Below, piece after piece: positions 42,756 to 52,198 of a stretch of 64,000 bases of DNA. The stretch's first letter is position 1; the number at the start of each line of letters is the position of its first letter. The notes under the pieces are model-generated. The model saw nothing but the letters and a program-made list of their open reading frames with translations. It searched no databases and was not told the DNA's origin. A program made the position numbers and the translations under genes. This DNA comes from Marinobacterium rhizophilum. Its GTDB lineage: Bacteria > Pseudomonadota > Gammaproteobacteria > Pseudomonadales > Balneatricaceae. Where the stretch lies: positions 558,001-622,000 of the forward strand of contig NZ_CP073347.1 of the NCBI RefSeq assembly GCF_024397915.1, written 5' to 3'.

Positions 42756-44057
42756 ATGGGCCCTATCCGACAACTCACCGCCCTGCTGGCCAGCTATGGG
42801 TTGCTGCTGCTGGCTAACGGCATGTTTACCACCTTGCTGAGCCTGCGTACCCGGCTGGAGGGCTTCCCCACCGAGCTGATCGGCCTGGTGATGGGCAGCT
42901 ATTTTCTCGGCCTGTTTCTCGGGGCCCGCTACGGCGCTGGCGTCGTCAACCAGGTGGGTCATATCCGGGCCTTCGGGGTTTTTGCCTCGCTGATTTCCAT
43001 TACGCCGCTGGTACACATGCTGCTGGTGTCACCGACACTCTGGTTTGTACTGCGCCTGATCGCGGGCTTCAGCATGGCAGGCCTGATCGTGGTGACCGAA
43101 AGCTGGCTCAATGCCCGGGCCGAAGACCATAACCGCGGTGCGGTACTGTCGATCTACATGCTGATCAACTACCTGGGGGCGGGCTCGGCGCAGCTGTTGC
43201 TGATGCTGGATGACCCGGGGGGCTACCGGCTGTTTTTGCTGGCATCCATTACCTTTTCAGCCTCGCTGATCCCGGTTTTGCTGACCCGCACCGTGGCGCC
43301 CTTGCCCGAGCCTCCGGGGCCGCTGCGTATTTCACCGGTGCTCAAGGCCTCCCCCGTGGGTTTTTTCGGTGCCATGGCCGCCGGGCTGATCAATGCCTCC
43401 TTCTATACCATGGGGCCGCTGTCGGCGCAGGATGCAGGGCTCAGCGCCGATCAAATTGCCCTCTTTCTGGCCTGCGGCATTCTCGGTGGCCTGGTGTTGC
43501 AGATTCCGCTGGGGCGCCTGTCGGATCGCATCGAGCGGCGCAAGGTTATTGCCATGGCTTCTGTCGGCACCTCGCTTTGCTGTGTTGCGCTGGCCTGGCT
43601 GGTGATTGGGGAAGTGGATGTGAAGTGGCTGCTGCTCGGCAGCTTCAGCTATGGCTGTCTGGCATTTACGCTCTATTCACTGGCCGGTGCCCATGCCAAT
43701 GACTGGGGCGACCCCTCGCGGCGGATGCAGACGGCCGGCGCGCTGCTGGCGGGTTTTGGCATCGGTGCCATTGTCGGGCCCTTTCTCAGCGGCTCGGCCA
43801 TGGCGGCGATGGGCCCCTCGGGACTCTTTGTATTTAGCGGTGCGGTAGCCCTGATGCTGGCGTTGTTCAGCATCTATCACAGTGCGCGCCGGGGCGTTGC
43901 ACAGCACAAGCCGCGATTTGTACCGCAGCCGAGCACGCAGTACACCTCGGATGAGTTGTACCGGGCGGTACAGGAAGAAAGGGAGGGTGAAGGCCAGCAA
44001 GGCGGCGCTGCAGTCAATGCAGACGCGAAGGGCGACAGGGTGCGGCGCAGAGAATGA
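42756..44057 (+). CDS. MFS transporter, YcaD type
   Basis: 433-aa major facilitator with twelve hydrophobic segments. Its N-terminal YFLGLFLGARYG and GRLSDRIERRKVI between helices are usual MFS loops, and VTESWLNARAEDHNRGAVLSIYM resembles the YcaD/UMF2 branch. A hydrophilic C-terminal tail of about 50 residues (Glu/Gly/Arg-rich) follows the last span. The substrate is unknown. AGGGA lies before the ATG. It converges with the tctA gene at 44108. Confidence 0.8.
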   Translation: MGPIRQLTALLASYGLLLLANGMFTTLLSLRTRLEGFPTELIGLVMGSYFLGLFLGARYGAGVVNQVGHIRAFGVFASLISITPLVHMLLVSPTLWFVLRLIAGFSMAGLIVVTESWLNARAEDHNRGAVLSIYMLINYLGAGSAQLLLMLDDPGGYRLFLLASITFSASLIPVLLTRTVAPLPEPPGPLRISPVLKASPVGFFGAMAAGLINASFYTMGPLSAQDAGLSADQIALFLACGILGGLVLQIPLGRLSDRIERRKVIAMASVGTSLCCVALAWLVIGEVDVKWLLLGSFSYGCLAFTLYSLAGAHANDWGDPSRRMQTAGALLAGFGIGAIVGPFLSGSAMAAMGPSGLFVFSGAVALMLALFSIYHSARRGVAQHKPRFVPQPSTQYTSDELYRAVQEEREGEGQQGGAAVNADAKGDRVRRRE

Positions 44058-44107
44058 AGGGCTGAGCCCTGATCGCCCCGGGATGATCCCGGAGCGATCA
44101 GCTGTAC

Positions 44108-45610
44108 TCAAACGCTGCTTTTAGCCTGCATGGCGGATCTTTTTTTCATCCAGATTCGCACGAATGGCCAGAGCGAAAACAGCAGGGTGATGGCGATGAA
44201 CACCAGGGAAATCGGGCGGGTAAACAGGGGGACAATACTGCCGTCATACAGCATCAGCCCGGTTCGCAGCTCTTTTTCCGCCAGGGGCGCGAGGATGTAT
44301 CCCAGTACGAAGGGGCCGATCGGATAACCACCGCGGCGAAAAATAAAGCCCGCCACGCCAAACCCCAGCATGACCCAGATATCGAAGAAACTGTTGCCAA
44401 GGGAATAGGTCCCAATGACGCAGCACACCAGGATCGCCGGGTAGAGATAGGCCTTGTCGACCGATGCGATGGCGGCGATCTGGCGCACGCCAAGGAACAT
44501 CAGCACCACCATCACAAGGTTGGCCACAAACGCAGCGGCAATAACGCCGTAGGCAATGTCCGGGCTGTTCTGGAACAGCAGCGGCCCGGGCTGCAGGTCA
44601 TGAATGACCAGGGCGCCGATCAGGATTGCATCAATAACACTGCCGGGAATTCCCAGGGTGATCAATGGAATCAGGGCGCCGTTGACCGACGCATTGTTGG
44701 AGGATTCGGCGGCGACGACGCCGGCTTCCTCACCGGTGCCAAAGCGCTCCGGGTGTTTGGAGAAGTTCTTGGTGACCGTATAGGCGACGATGGCGGCAAC
44801 CGCGCTGCCGACCCCGGGCAGAACGCCAATCCAGGTGCCGATCAGGGATGAACGGGTGGCGTTGGGGCCATGTTTTACCAGGTCCTTTTTGCTCGGCAGC
44901 AGGTCCCTGAGAGGAACCTTCTGCTGGCTGACTTTGCGGTCGGGCTTGAGCAGGTCTTCGATGATCTGGCTGATAACAAATACGCCCAGCAGCACGGGCA
45001 GCAACTTGAAGCCCGCACTGAGGTCATCGAAGCCAAAGTCATAGCGCATATGGCCCGAGGACTTGTCGGTACCCACCATGGCAATGGCCATGCCGAACAG
45101 GGCGATGAGCAAGCCCTTGACCATGGACCCTTCCGAGATCGTTGCAATCAGCACCAGCGCCATCATCACCAGGCTGAACAGCTCGTAGGGGCCGAACTGC
45201 AGCGCAAAGCTCGCCAGCGGCGGAGACAGCAGCGCAAGGAAAACCCAGGAAATGAGACCGCCGACAAAGGACGCCATGATGCCAAGGCTGAGTGCACGGC
45301 CGGCCTTGCCGCTGGTCGCCAGCGGGTAGCCGTCCAGGGAGGTCATCAGGGCGGAGGGGGTGCCGGGCATTTTCAGCATCACGGCGGTGATCAGGCCACC
45401 ACTGACCGAGCCCACGTAGATGGATACCAGCAGCATCAGGGCCAGCAGGCTGTCCATGTAGAAGGTCAGGGGCAGCAGCAGCGCGATCAGCATGGCGCCC
45501 CCAAGGCCCGGAATGGCACCGACGACGATCCCCAGAAATACCCCCAGGGTGATGAAGAACAGCGGGGCGGGCTGCGCCAGCGCTACAAATGCAGAGAGTA
45601 ACTGGTCCAT
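44108..45610 (-). CDS. Tripartite tricarboxylate transporter large permease (TctA)
   Basis: 500-aa TctA-family channel with about twelve spans and the duplicated motifs VGAIPGLGGAMLIALLLPLTFY near residue 32 and IGVLPGVGSAVAAIVAYT near 263, plus MLKMPGTPSALMTSLDGYPLA. It is the last gene of the minus-strand operon tctC-sulfatase-tctB-tctA. GAGG precedes the ATG. The substrate is probably a sulfated organic acid or its carbon skeleton, given the sulfatase in the operon; this is inference. Confidence 0.88.
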   Translation of the reverse strand: MDQLLSAFVALAQPAPLFFITLGVFLGIVVGAIPGLGGAMLIALLLPLTFYMDSLLALMLLVSIYVGSVSGGLITAVMLKMPGTPSALMTSLDGYPLATSGKAGRALSLGIMASFVGGLISWVFLALLSPPLASFALQFGPYELFSLVMMALVLIATISEGSMVKGLLIALFGMAIAMVGTDKSSGHMRYDFGFDDLSAGFKLLPVLLGVFVISQIIEDLLKPDRKVSQQKVPLRDLLPSKKDLVKHGPNATRSSLIGTWIGVLPGVGSAVAAIVAYTVTKNFSKHPERFGTGEEAGVVAAESSNNASVNGALIPLITLGIPGSVIDAILIGALVIHDLQPGPLLFQNSPDIAYGVIAAAFVANLVMVVLMFLGVRQIAAIASVDKAYLYPAILVCCVIGTYSLGNSFFDIWVMLGFGVAGFIFRRGGYPIGPFVLGYILAPLAEKELRTGLMLYDGSIVPLFTRPISLVFIAITLLFSLWPFVRIWMKKRSAMQAKSSV

Positions 45611-45620
45611 GGTAGGCGCC

Positions 45621-46103
45621 TCAACCTGGCAAAATGATGTTCAGTACATCGGAGAACAGGTAGCTCAGCCCGATGCCAACCACCGCGGCGATGATGATCA
45701 CCGGTGGCAGTTTCCTGATGGAGAAGTTCGTCATGCAAAAGCCGAGCAGCGTCAGGTAAACGCCGGTAACGGCCGCGAAGGGCAGCCCGCCAAGGGTCAG
45801 TACCATCAGGTAGATAACCGTCAGTCCCGCCGTGGCAAGGGTGCGCCTGAGTTGCGGCTGGGGCTTGGGCGCAGTGCCGGTTTGGGTCGACACAGGCTGC
45901 GGGGTGCGAACAATGGACACCAGGCGTGCTCCCAGCAGTAGCAGCAGGGCGATACCGATAATACGGGGCAGCCCGGCGGGGCCCATGGGGTCATATTCGG
46001 GCCCTGGCAGCGCGCTGGCGCCGATGACGAGAAGCAGGCCTGCAGCTGCCAGCAGCACCAGGCTGCCAAGCTCCGGTCCGATTCGTTTCTTAGTGTTGTG
46101 CAT
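45621..46103 (-). CDS. Tripartite tricarboxylate transporter small permease (TctB)
   Basis: 160-aa membrane protein with four predicted spans and TctB layout (PELGSLVLLAAAGLLLVIGAS at the N-terminus, GPAGLPRIIGIALLLLLGARL in the middle). It begins 50 bp after the sulfatase and ends ten bases before tctA. ATG at 46103 is preferred over an in-frame start at 46133. Confidence 0.83.
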   Translation of the reverse strand: MHNTKKRIGPELGSLVLLAAAGLLLVIGASALPGPEYDPMGPAGLPRIIGIALLLLLGARLVSIVRTPQPVSTQTGTAPKPQPQLRRTLATAGLTVIYLMVLTLGGLPFAAVTGVYLTLLGFCMTNFSIRKLPPVIIIAAVVGIGLSYLFSDVLNIILPG

Positions 46104-46153
46104 GAATAGGTTTCCCTGGATCGACAAGGTCATGGTTGGGCTGCGGCGCCTGT

Positions 46154-47737
46154 TCAGGCGCGGTAGCTGGGCAGCGGGGAGCGATCCTGCATGGCGATAC
46201 TTTCACGCATCATGGCTTCGATCAGCTCGGCTCTTGTGGCCTGGTAATCGGGATTATCCCAGAGGTTGCACAGTTCGTGGGGGTCATTTTCCAGGTCGTA
46301 GAGCTCGCTCCAGCTTTCACCGTGGCGCAATGACAGGCGCCAGCGCTGGGTCAGGTAGGTGCGCACGCGCTGTGGCTGGTCAAATCCGACCATGCTTCTC
46401 TGGCTGTCTTCCTCTATCAGCAGGCCGGCGCGCTGCGGTTGCGTAGAGTCCAGGATATCGATGCCCTGGATGCCGTTGAATGGCTGGATATGGCTGCGGC
46501 GCAAAATAGACGGTGCTATATCGATGCTGCTGCACAGGCGCGGGTCTGTCGAGGACTCGCGGGGTGCGGTGGGGTCATGCCAGATGAACGGAACCCGGAT
46601 CAGTCCCTGGTAGTGCATCAGCAGCTTGAGCATCAGACCGTGATCGCCCATGTAGTCACCGTGGTCCGAGGTGAAGCAGACAATGGTGTTGTCGGCCAGG
46701 CCCGATTCTTTCAGCGTTGCCATGACGCGGCCGATGGCATCATCAATCATGCTGATGCTGCCATAGGTCAGGGCCGTGATTTCCTGGGCCTCGCGCGCGG
46801 TCACCATGAACGGGTCCTGGCTGTTGCGGTAGTTCTTGCCTTCTTCCAGCGCCTGGCGCATGGCGTCCAGCGGCGGGATGTCGCCCTTGCCAAAGGATTC
46901 GGGCAGCGGGATCTGGTCAGGGTCGTACATGTCCCAGTATTTTCCCGGTGGCGTAAAGGGGTGGTGCGGATCGGGAAAGGACATGGTCAGGAAAAAGGGG
47001 GCCTTGTCGCCGCTCTGGGCATGCTGCTGGATGTATTCCTGGGTTTTCTGCGCAATGTAGCTCGTGGAGTAGAGTTCTTCAGGTATACGGGTGCGCCATG
47101 CCTGGGGCGAATTGTAGCGTTCGTCCGGCAGGGCGTTCTCGGGGCCGCGCAGGCTGTCGGCCTCGGGGCACTGCTGCTGCAGCCAGACCTCGTAGTCGCC
47201 GGTCACGCGATCGGCGTGGTCATTGGCAATCAGTACCTCGTCAAAGCCATAGAAGGGCGTGCTGACGCGGTGCTGCGGGTTTTCCCGCCAGCGCTTGCTC
47301 AGTTCCTGGTCATAGGGATTGCCCTTGCGCTGGTGCTTGCTGGCTTCCTGCAGGCGGGTGGAGGGTTCGGCCATGCCTTCGTCCAGGCTGTATCCAATAG
47401 AGGCGGGCAGTCCGGTCATGTTCTGAATATGGGATTTGCCAATCAGGGCGGTTTTGTAGCCTGCATCCCGGAGCAGCTCGACAAAGGTGGTGGCCTCGGT
47501 GGACAGCGGAATGCCGTTGTGGCGCACGCCGTGCAGCGATGGCATGCGCCCGGTCAGAATGCTGGCGCGGTTGCACATGCAGATGGGGTTGGCGACATAA
47601 AAACGGTCGAAGCGGGTGCCGGTGGCGGCCAGCGCATCGATGTTGGGGGTTTTGACTATCGTATTGCCGTAGCAGCCCAGGTGATCAGCACGATGCTGGT
47701 CGGTAATGATGAAGAGGTAATTGGGTTGATCAGCCAT
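46154..47737 (-). CDS. Cytoplasmic sulfatase with an unusual CxCxR active-site motif
   Basis: 527-aa type I sulfatase/alkaline phosphatase-superfamily hydrolase. Metal ligands appear in ITDQHRADHLGCYGN (Asp13) and TSDHGDYMGDHG. The formylglycine site reads ICMCNRASILTGR: Cys53 is the residue to be oxidised, but the third position, normally Pro or Ala (CxPxR), is Cys55. There is no signal peptide, so it acts in the cytoplasm on imported substrate. Its place between tctC and tctB indicates that the TTT transporter imports the sulfate ester. Phosphonate or phosphodiester substrates remain possible, since these enzymes overlap with that subgroup. The ribosome-binding site is weak. Confidence 0.85.
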   Translation of the reverse strand: MADQPNYLFIITDQHRADHLGCYGNTIVKTPNIDALAATGTRFDRFYVANPICMCNRASILTGRMPSLHGVRHNGIPLSTEATTFVELLRDAGYKTALIGKSHIQNMTGLPASIGYSLDEGMAEPSTRLQEASKHQRKGNPYDQELSKRWRENPQHRVSTPFYGFDEVLIANDHADRVTGDYEVWLQQQCPEADSLRGPENALPDERYNSPQAWRTRIPEELYSTSYIAQKTQEYIQQHAQSGDKAPFFLTMSFPDPHHPFTPPGKYWDMYDPDQIPLPESFGKGDIPPLDAMRQALEEGKNYRNSQDPFMVTAREAQEITALTYGSISMIDDAIGRVMATLKESGLADNTIVCFTSDHGDYMGDHGLMLKLLMHYQGLIRVPFIWHDPTAPRESSTDPRLCSSIDIAPSILRRSHIQPFNGIQGIDILDSTQPQRAGLLIEEDSQRSMVGFDQPQRVRTYLTQRWRLSLRHGESWSELYDLENDPHELCNLWDNPDYQATRAELIEAMMRESIAMQDRSPLPSYRA

Positions 47738-47879
47738 GTTGGGTCACCAGACTTCGGGTAAAGGAATGCCTTGGCCTGCACGTGCTGCGCAAAGGCCGGG
47801 AGTATGGAGTAGGGGGTGTTCGCCGGCCAGTGCCGGATGCACTGGCGGCGAGTTGTGCTGGCCTCGGGCCGGTGCGCTT

Positions 47880-48824
47880 TTAGAGATCGGCTGCCGCGGC
47901 TTTGAGGCGCGCGTAGATATCAGCCAGGCGCGCATCCAGGGCATCACCCACAACCAGCTTGGCGGTATCGCCTTTCTGTTCGATCGCCGCGATCAGTTCG
48001 GGATCTTCAAGGGCGGCCGCAAAGGCGTTCTGCAGTACAGAAACTGCTTCTGTAGGAGTGTTGCCGGGCGCCCACCAGACATTGTTCAGGCAGGATATGA
48101 CGTCGTACCCCAGCTCCTTGGCTGTGGGCGTTTGCGGCAGTTGCGGGTTGCGCTCCTCGCCGTAGTAGATCAGGCCCTTGAGCCCGGGGTTGGCCGCTAT
48201 CGGCGCCGCCACCAGTACGGCGGTCTGGGTGTGGTTGCCCAGCAGCGATGCGATACGATCAGAACCGCCGCCGACGTTAACCAGGCCGACCTGCATGTCG
48301 GCGGCCTTGCTGATCATGGCCGTGGTGAAGTGAGCGGCACTGCCAAGCAGGGTCGCATCCTTGATTTTTTTCGGGTCGGCCTTGGCCTGGGCGATCCAGC
48401 TGTCGGCGCTGTCGATGCCGGATTCCGATCCTGTCGCCGTCACCAGGCAGGTATTGTTGGTTTCGGCCACCGGCGTGAAGGCGCGGTAGTCGAACTTTAG
48501 CTTGCCCTGCAGCTCGGTGGTCATCAGGGTCTGGTGCAGGTACAGCAGGGTATGGCCATCGGCGTCAGCCTTGTGAGCCTGGCGAACACCGATGGTGCCA
48601 CCGCCTCCGGGGACGTTGATCACGGCAATGGGCTGGGACAGCAGTTGCTTTTCTTCGATGGTCTTGATGATCAGCCGTGCCATGACATCACCCTGACCGC
48701 CGGCGGCGAAAGGCACGATGACCTTGATGGGCTTGCTCGGGAAGCTGTCGGCCCAGGAGGGCATGGCAGTCAGTGCTGATACGCCAAGCGCGATGCCGGC
48801 AATGAGGCGGGACAATGGTTTCAT
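47880..48824 (-). CDS. Tripartite tricarboxylate transporter substrate-binding protein (TctC/Bug)
   Basis: 314-aa periplasmic binding protein. Its signal peptide ends around TAMPSWA, and the mature N-terminus FPSKPIKVIVPFAAGGQGDVMARL is the Bug/TctC carboxylate loop, followed by NVPGGGGTIGVRQAHKADADGHTLL. It opens the sulfatase operon and diverges from the LysR gene at 48953. GAGG precedes the ATG at 48824. Confidence 0.88.
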   Translation of the reverse strand: MKPLSRLIAGIALGVSALTAMPSWADSFPSKPIKVIVPFAAGGQGDVMARLIIKTIEEKQLLSQPIAVINVPGGGGTIGVRQAHKADADGHTLLYLHQTLMTTELQGKLKFDYRAFTPVAETNNTCLVTATGSESGIDSADSWIAQAKADPKKIKDATLLGSAAHFTTAMISKAADMQVGLVNVGGGSDRIASLLGNHTQTAVLVAAPIAANPGLKGLIYYGEERNPQLPQTPTAKELGYDVISCLNNVWWAPGNTPTEAVSVLQNAFAAALEDPELIAAIEQKGDTAKLVVGDALDARLADIYARLKAAAADL

Positions 48825-48939
48825 GCTTGTGAACCTCGCAGTGTTGTTATTAGAGCGGGACCCGTAGGTCTGATTGCGAACTTGCAGTAACTGTACAATC
48901 TGCAAATCTATAATTAAAATGATAAAAATATTGTCAAGT

Positions 48940-48954
48940 ATATCAAATTGATAT
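48940..48954. promoter_or_regulatory. LysR-type T-N11-A palindrome over the start codon
   Basis: ATATCAA-A-TTGATAT is a perfect 15-bp dyad containing the T-N11-A pattern of LysR-family sites. Its last bases are the first bases of the lysR ATG at 48953. It lies 116 bp before tctC on the other strand. Confidence 0.6.
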
Positions 48955-49870
48955 GAATACAGATCCGCGGCACCTGCTGCAGCTATCGGTCATTATCGAG
49001 CTGGGCTCATTCAGCCTGGCGGCACAGCAGCTGAACCTGACGCAGCCGGCGCTGAGTCGCAACATGAAAATCCTGGAAGATCGCGTCGGCGTCCAGCTGA
49101 TCGATCGCAGCCACAAGAAAGTGCAGGCAACCCAAGCCGGCCGGGCTCTGGCGGTGCAGGGGCACAGCATCCGCATGGCAACGATGCAGGCATCTGAGCA
49201 TGCCAGGGATATCAGTACCGGCAAGGCCGGTCTGCTGCGCATCGGTGTGCCGCCGATGCTTTCCGAGTACCTGCTGAGCGCCATGATTACCGACTTTTTG
49301 AAGGACAACCCCAATGTAAATGCGATCTTTACCAGTACGCTGATGGTTGATCTCATCGACAAGCTGGAACTTGGGCAGCTGGATGTGGTGATAGGCCCGC
49401 TGGTGCTGAGTGACGAGTCCCGCGGTTTGCAGGTGCAGCAACTCTGGAGCGACAGCATTAGTATCTTTTGCCGCAAGGGGCATCCCTTGACGCAGTATTC
49501 CAGGGTGAGCACGCAGCAGCTGCGGGGGGCAAAATGGATTACTCACCCCGAGCGCAGTTTTTTGCGTGCGCAAATGGACAGCTGCCTGATATCGGCGGGT
49601 TTGACCGAGATCGGTGTGGCTATCGAGGTGGATTCGCCCATATCGATCATTGCGATGGTGCAAAACTCGGATTACCTCAGCATGCTGCCCTGTGTGCCGT
49701 TGCAGTCGCTGGTGGATTCCGGTGTGCTCGCCGTCCTGCCGTTCGAGTCGAACATGCCCAGTCGGCATACCGGGGTGATTACGCGCAAAACAGACAGGCG
49801 TACCCTGCTGCTCGAGCGTTTCATCGATTTTCTTGCCGTCAAAGGTCAAGCCCGGGATGGTGCGCGCTAG
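48953..49870 (+). CDS. LysR-family transcriptional regulator of the sulfatase/TTT operon
   Basis: 305-aa LysR regulator. The winged helix spans residues 1-60 (LGSFSLAAQQLNLTQPALSRNMKILED), and an effector domain with two lobes follows (RIGVPPMLSEYLL, LDVVIGPLVLSDESRG). It is divergent from tctC and probably activates that operon in response to an organic or sulfated ligand. It uses the ATG that overlaps a T-N11-A palindrome, and no Shine-Dalgarno is visible in the AT-rich leader, so translation may be weak or autoregulated. Confidence 0.85.
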   Translation: MNTDPRHLLQLSVIIELGSFSLAAQQLNLTQPALSRNMKILEDRVGVQLIDRSHKKVQATQAGRALAVQGHSIRMATMQASEHARDISTGKAGLLRIGVPPMLSEYLLSAMITDFLKDNPNVNAIFTSTLMVDLIDKLELGQLDVVIGPLVLSDESRGLQVQQLWSDSISIFCRKGHPLTQYSRVSTQQLRGAKWITHPERSFLRAQMDSCLISAGLTEIGVAIEVDSPISIIAMVQNSDYLSMLPCVPLQSLVDSGVLAVLPFESNMPSRHTGVITRKTDRRTLLLERFIDFLAVKGQARDGAR

Positions 49871-49934
49871 CCGAGGTGCCGTGCGTGCAGCGGGGGAAGG
49901 GGGCTTGGCGTTTGCCCAAGCGACTCACAAAAAT

Positions 49935-49960
49935 AAAGGGCGCTTTCTCAAGCGCCCTTT
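49935..49960. terminator. Bidirectional intrinsic terminator
   Basis: AAAGGGCGCTT and AAGCGCCCTTT form an 11-bp stem around TCTC. A/T runs are present on both sides, so it can end both lysR and mgsA transcripts. Confidence 0.85.
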
Positions 49961-49978
49961 ATGTTGGAGCCTTAAAGG

Positions 49979-50437
49979 CTAGCTCGTACGTTGCGTGATA
50001 TAGGCATCGTAGTCCGGCACCCGGTAGTCATGGCTCTGGTTCATCAAGGCGGAGCCGATGACGAAATCCGCGGTGCTGCGATTGCAGGCCACGGGCACGT
50101 TCCAGACCGCGGCGATGCGCAGCAGTGCCTTGACGTCCGGGTCATGGGGCATGGGTTCAAACGGGTCCCAGAAAAAGATCACCATGTCGATCTGCTGGTC
50201 CACCAGCATGGCGCCGATTTGCTGATCGCCGCCCAGCGGGCCGCTGATCAGCTTGCTGATCGGCAACTGCAGTTCGCGCTCCAGCAACAGTCCGGTGGTG
50301 CCGGTGGCATAGAGCCGGTGCTGGCTGAGCTGCTGCAGGTTCTGCCGCGACCAGTCAATCAGCTCGTGCTTCATGTTGTCGTGGGCAATCAGCGCGATGC
50401 GCTTGCGGGCCGGCATCTGAATCACTTTCTGCTGCAT
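49979..50437 (-). CDS. mgsA: Methylglyoxal synthase
   Basis: 152-aa enzyme that converts dihydroxyacetone phosphate to methylglyoxal and phosphate. Family motifs are complete: ALIAHDNMKHELIDW with substrate-binding His/Lys, ATGTTG, the catalytic Asp71 in GPLGGDQQIG and His98 in PHDPDVKALLR. It begins 31 bp after pgi on the same strand. The pairing is sensible, because it vents triose phosphate when sugar phosphates accumulate. Rhamnose breakdown via RhaD also yields dihydroxyacetone phosphate. Confidence 0.93.
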   Translation of the reverse strand: MQQKVIQMPARKRIALIAHDNMKHELIDWSRQNLQQLSQHRLYATGTTGLLLERELQLPISKLISGPLGGDQQIGAMLVDQQIDMVIFFWDPFEPMPHDPDVKALLRIAAVWNVPVACNRSTADFVIGSALMNQSHDYRVPDYDAYITQRTS

Positions 50438-50468
50438 CGGATCTCCTTGAAGACTGGCAGGCGAGGCG

Positions 50469-52136
50469 TTAGCGCCCCGCCTCTTCGGCCAGGCTGCGGC
50501 GCTTGTCGTTGAAGTACTTGATCAGGCTGCGGGTGGAGCTGTCGTGCTTGTCGGATACGGCGTTGCCGGTCAGCTCTGGCAGGATCTGCTTGGCCAGGGT
50601 CTTGCCGAGTTCGACGCCCCACTGGTCAAAGGAACAGATGTCCCAGATCACGCCCTGTACAAAGATCTTGTGCTCGTAGAGCGCAATCAGTGCGCCCAGG
50701 GTGCGCGGATCGAGGCGTTCCAGCAGCAGGGTGTTGGTCGGGCGATCGCCGGCGTGCACCTTGTGCGGTATCAGCGCGTCGATGGCTTCGGGCTTCATGC
50801 CCTTGGCTTCCAGGTCGCGGCGCACTTCGTCTTCGTTGATGCCGTTCATCAGGGCTTCGGTCTGGGCGAAGAAGTTGGCCATCAGGTTTTCATGGTGGCC
50901 GCGCACCGGGGTGCTGCTTTCGATGGAACCGATAAAGTCCGCCGGCACCACGGTATTGCTTTGGTGCAGGTACTGATAAAAGGCGTGCTGGCCGTCGATA
51001 CCCAGGGATCCCCAGATGATCGAGCCGGTGCTGTAGGGCACGGGCTTGCCGTTGCGGTCCACTGATTTGCCGTTACTTTCCATTTCTGCCTGCTGCAGGT
51101 AGGAGGCAAAGCGGGCCAGTGGCCAGTCGTACGGCAGGATGGCCTGGGACTGGCGCCCCAGGAAGGTGCTGTTCCACAGACCGATCAGGGCCAGCAATAC
51201 CGGGGCGTTCTTTTCCAGCGGCGAATCGCGGAAATGAATGTCCATCTCGTGGGCGCCGGTCAGCAGCTCTTCAAACTGCTTGAAGCCCAGGCACAGGGCG
51301 ATCGGCAGGCCGATCACCGACCACAGCGAGTAGCGCCCGCCGACCCAGTCCCACATCTGGAAGGTGTTTTCCGGCTTGATGCCAAAGGCCTTTACGGCCT
51401 CGTGGTTGCTGGAGACCGCCACGAAGTGGCTGCCGACGGCGCGTTCGTCAAAGGCCGAGGACATCAGCCAGTTGCGTGCGGTCTGGGCGTTGGTCATGGT
51501 TTCGCTGGTGGTAAAGGTCTTGGAAGCCACCACGAACATGACGCGCTCGGGGTTGAGCGGGCGCAGCACGTTGGCGATCTCGACGCCATCGACGTTGGAA
51601 ACGAAGTGCACCTTGACGCGGTCATCGGCATAGCGGCGCAGAGCCTGGGTGACCATGCGCGGGCCCAGGTCCGAGCCGCCGACCCCAATATTGACGACGT
51701 CGGTAATGCGCTTGCCGGAATAGCCGCGCCACTCGCCCTTGCGTACCGAGTTGACGAAGGCCTTCATGCGGCCCAGTTCATGGTTGACCGCTTCCATGAC
51801 GTTCTTGCCATCGAGGTACACCGGCGTGTTGGTGCGGTTGCGCAGGGCTGTGTGCAGCACGGCGCGGTTTTCGGTGGAGTTGATGCGGTCACCGTGGAAC
51901 ATGCGCTCGCGCCAGTTCTCCACGCCGGCTTCCCTGGCCAGGTTCAGCAGCCCCTCGAGGGTTTCATCCGTAACCGGGTTCTTGGAGAAATCCAGCAGGA
52001 TGTTCTGCACTTGCAGTGAGTACTTTTCGTAGCGGTTGGGGTCCTGTACGAAGAGGTCTCGCAGGTGGATATCACGGGTTTCGTCGGCGTGATTTTTCAG
52101 AAATTTCCAGGCGTCAGAATCTGAGATGTTGGGCAT
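50469..52136 (-). CDS. pgi: Glucose-6-phosphate isomerase
   Basis: 555-aa glycolytic isomerase of the bacterial/eukaryotic PGI family. Signature stretches include VVNIGVGGSDLGPRMVTQAL, the FTTSETMTNAQTARNW phosphate-binding loop, WDWVGGRYSLWSVIGLPIAL and the C-terminal signature SFDQWGVELGKTLAKQIL. Length and motifs are normal. AAGGAG precedes the ATG. An 18-bp perfect palindrome lies 63 bp upstream. Confidence 0.95.
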   Translation of the reverse strand: MPNISDSDAWKFLKNHADETRDIHLRDLFVQDPNRYEKYSLQVQNILLDFSKNPVTDETLEGLLNLAREAGVENWRERMFHGDRINSTENRAVLHTALRNRTNTPVYLDGKNVMEAVNHELGRMKAFVNSVRKGEWRGYSGKRITDVVNIGVGGSDLGPRMVTQALRRYADDRVKVHFVSNVDGVEIANVLRPLNPERVMFVVASKTFTTSETMTNAQTARNWLMSSAFDERAVGSHFVAVSSNHEAVKAFGIKPENTFQMWDWVGGRYSLWSVIGLPIALCLGFKQFEELLTGAHEMDIHFRDSPLEKNAPVLLALIGLWNSTFLGRQSQAILPYDWPLARFASYLQQAEMESNGKSVDRNGKPVPYSTGSIIWGSLGIDGQHAFYQYLHQSNTVVPADFIGSIESSTPVRGHHENLMANFFAQTEALMNGINEDEVRRDLEAKGMKPEAIDALIPHKVHAGDRPTNTLLLERLDPRTLGALIALYEHKIFVQGVIWDICSFDQWGVELGKTLAKQILPELTGNAVSDKHDSSTRSLIKYFNDKRRSLAEEAGR

Positions 52137-52198
52137 CTCGGGCTCCTTTAGTAGGGTTACCGATCAACAGTTGTAGACCAGGGTGAGTCTTAGTTGTG

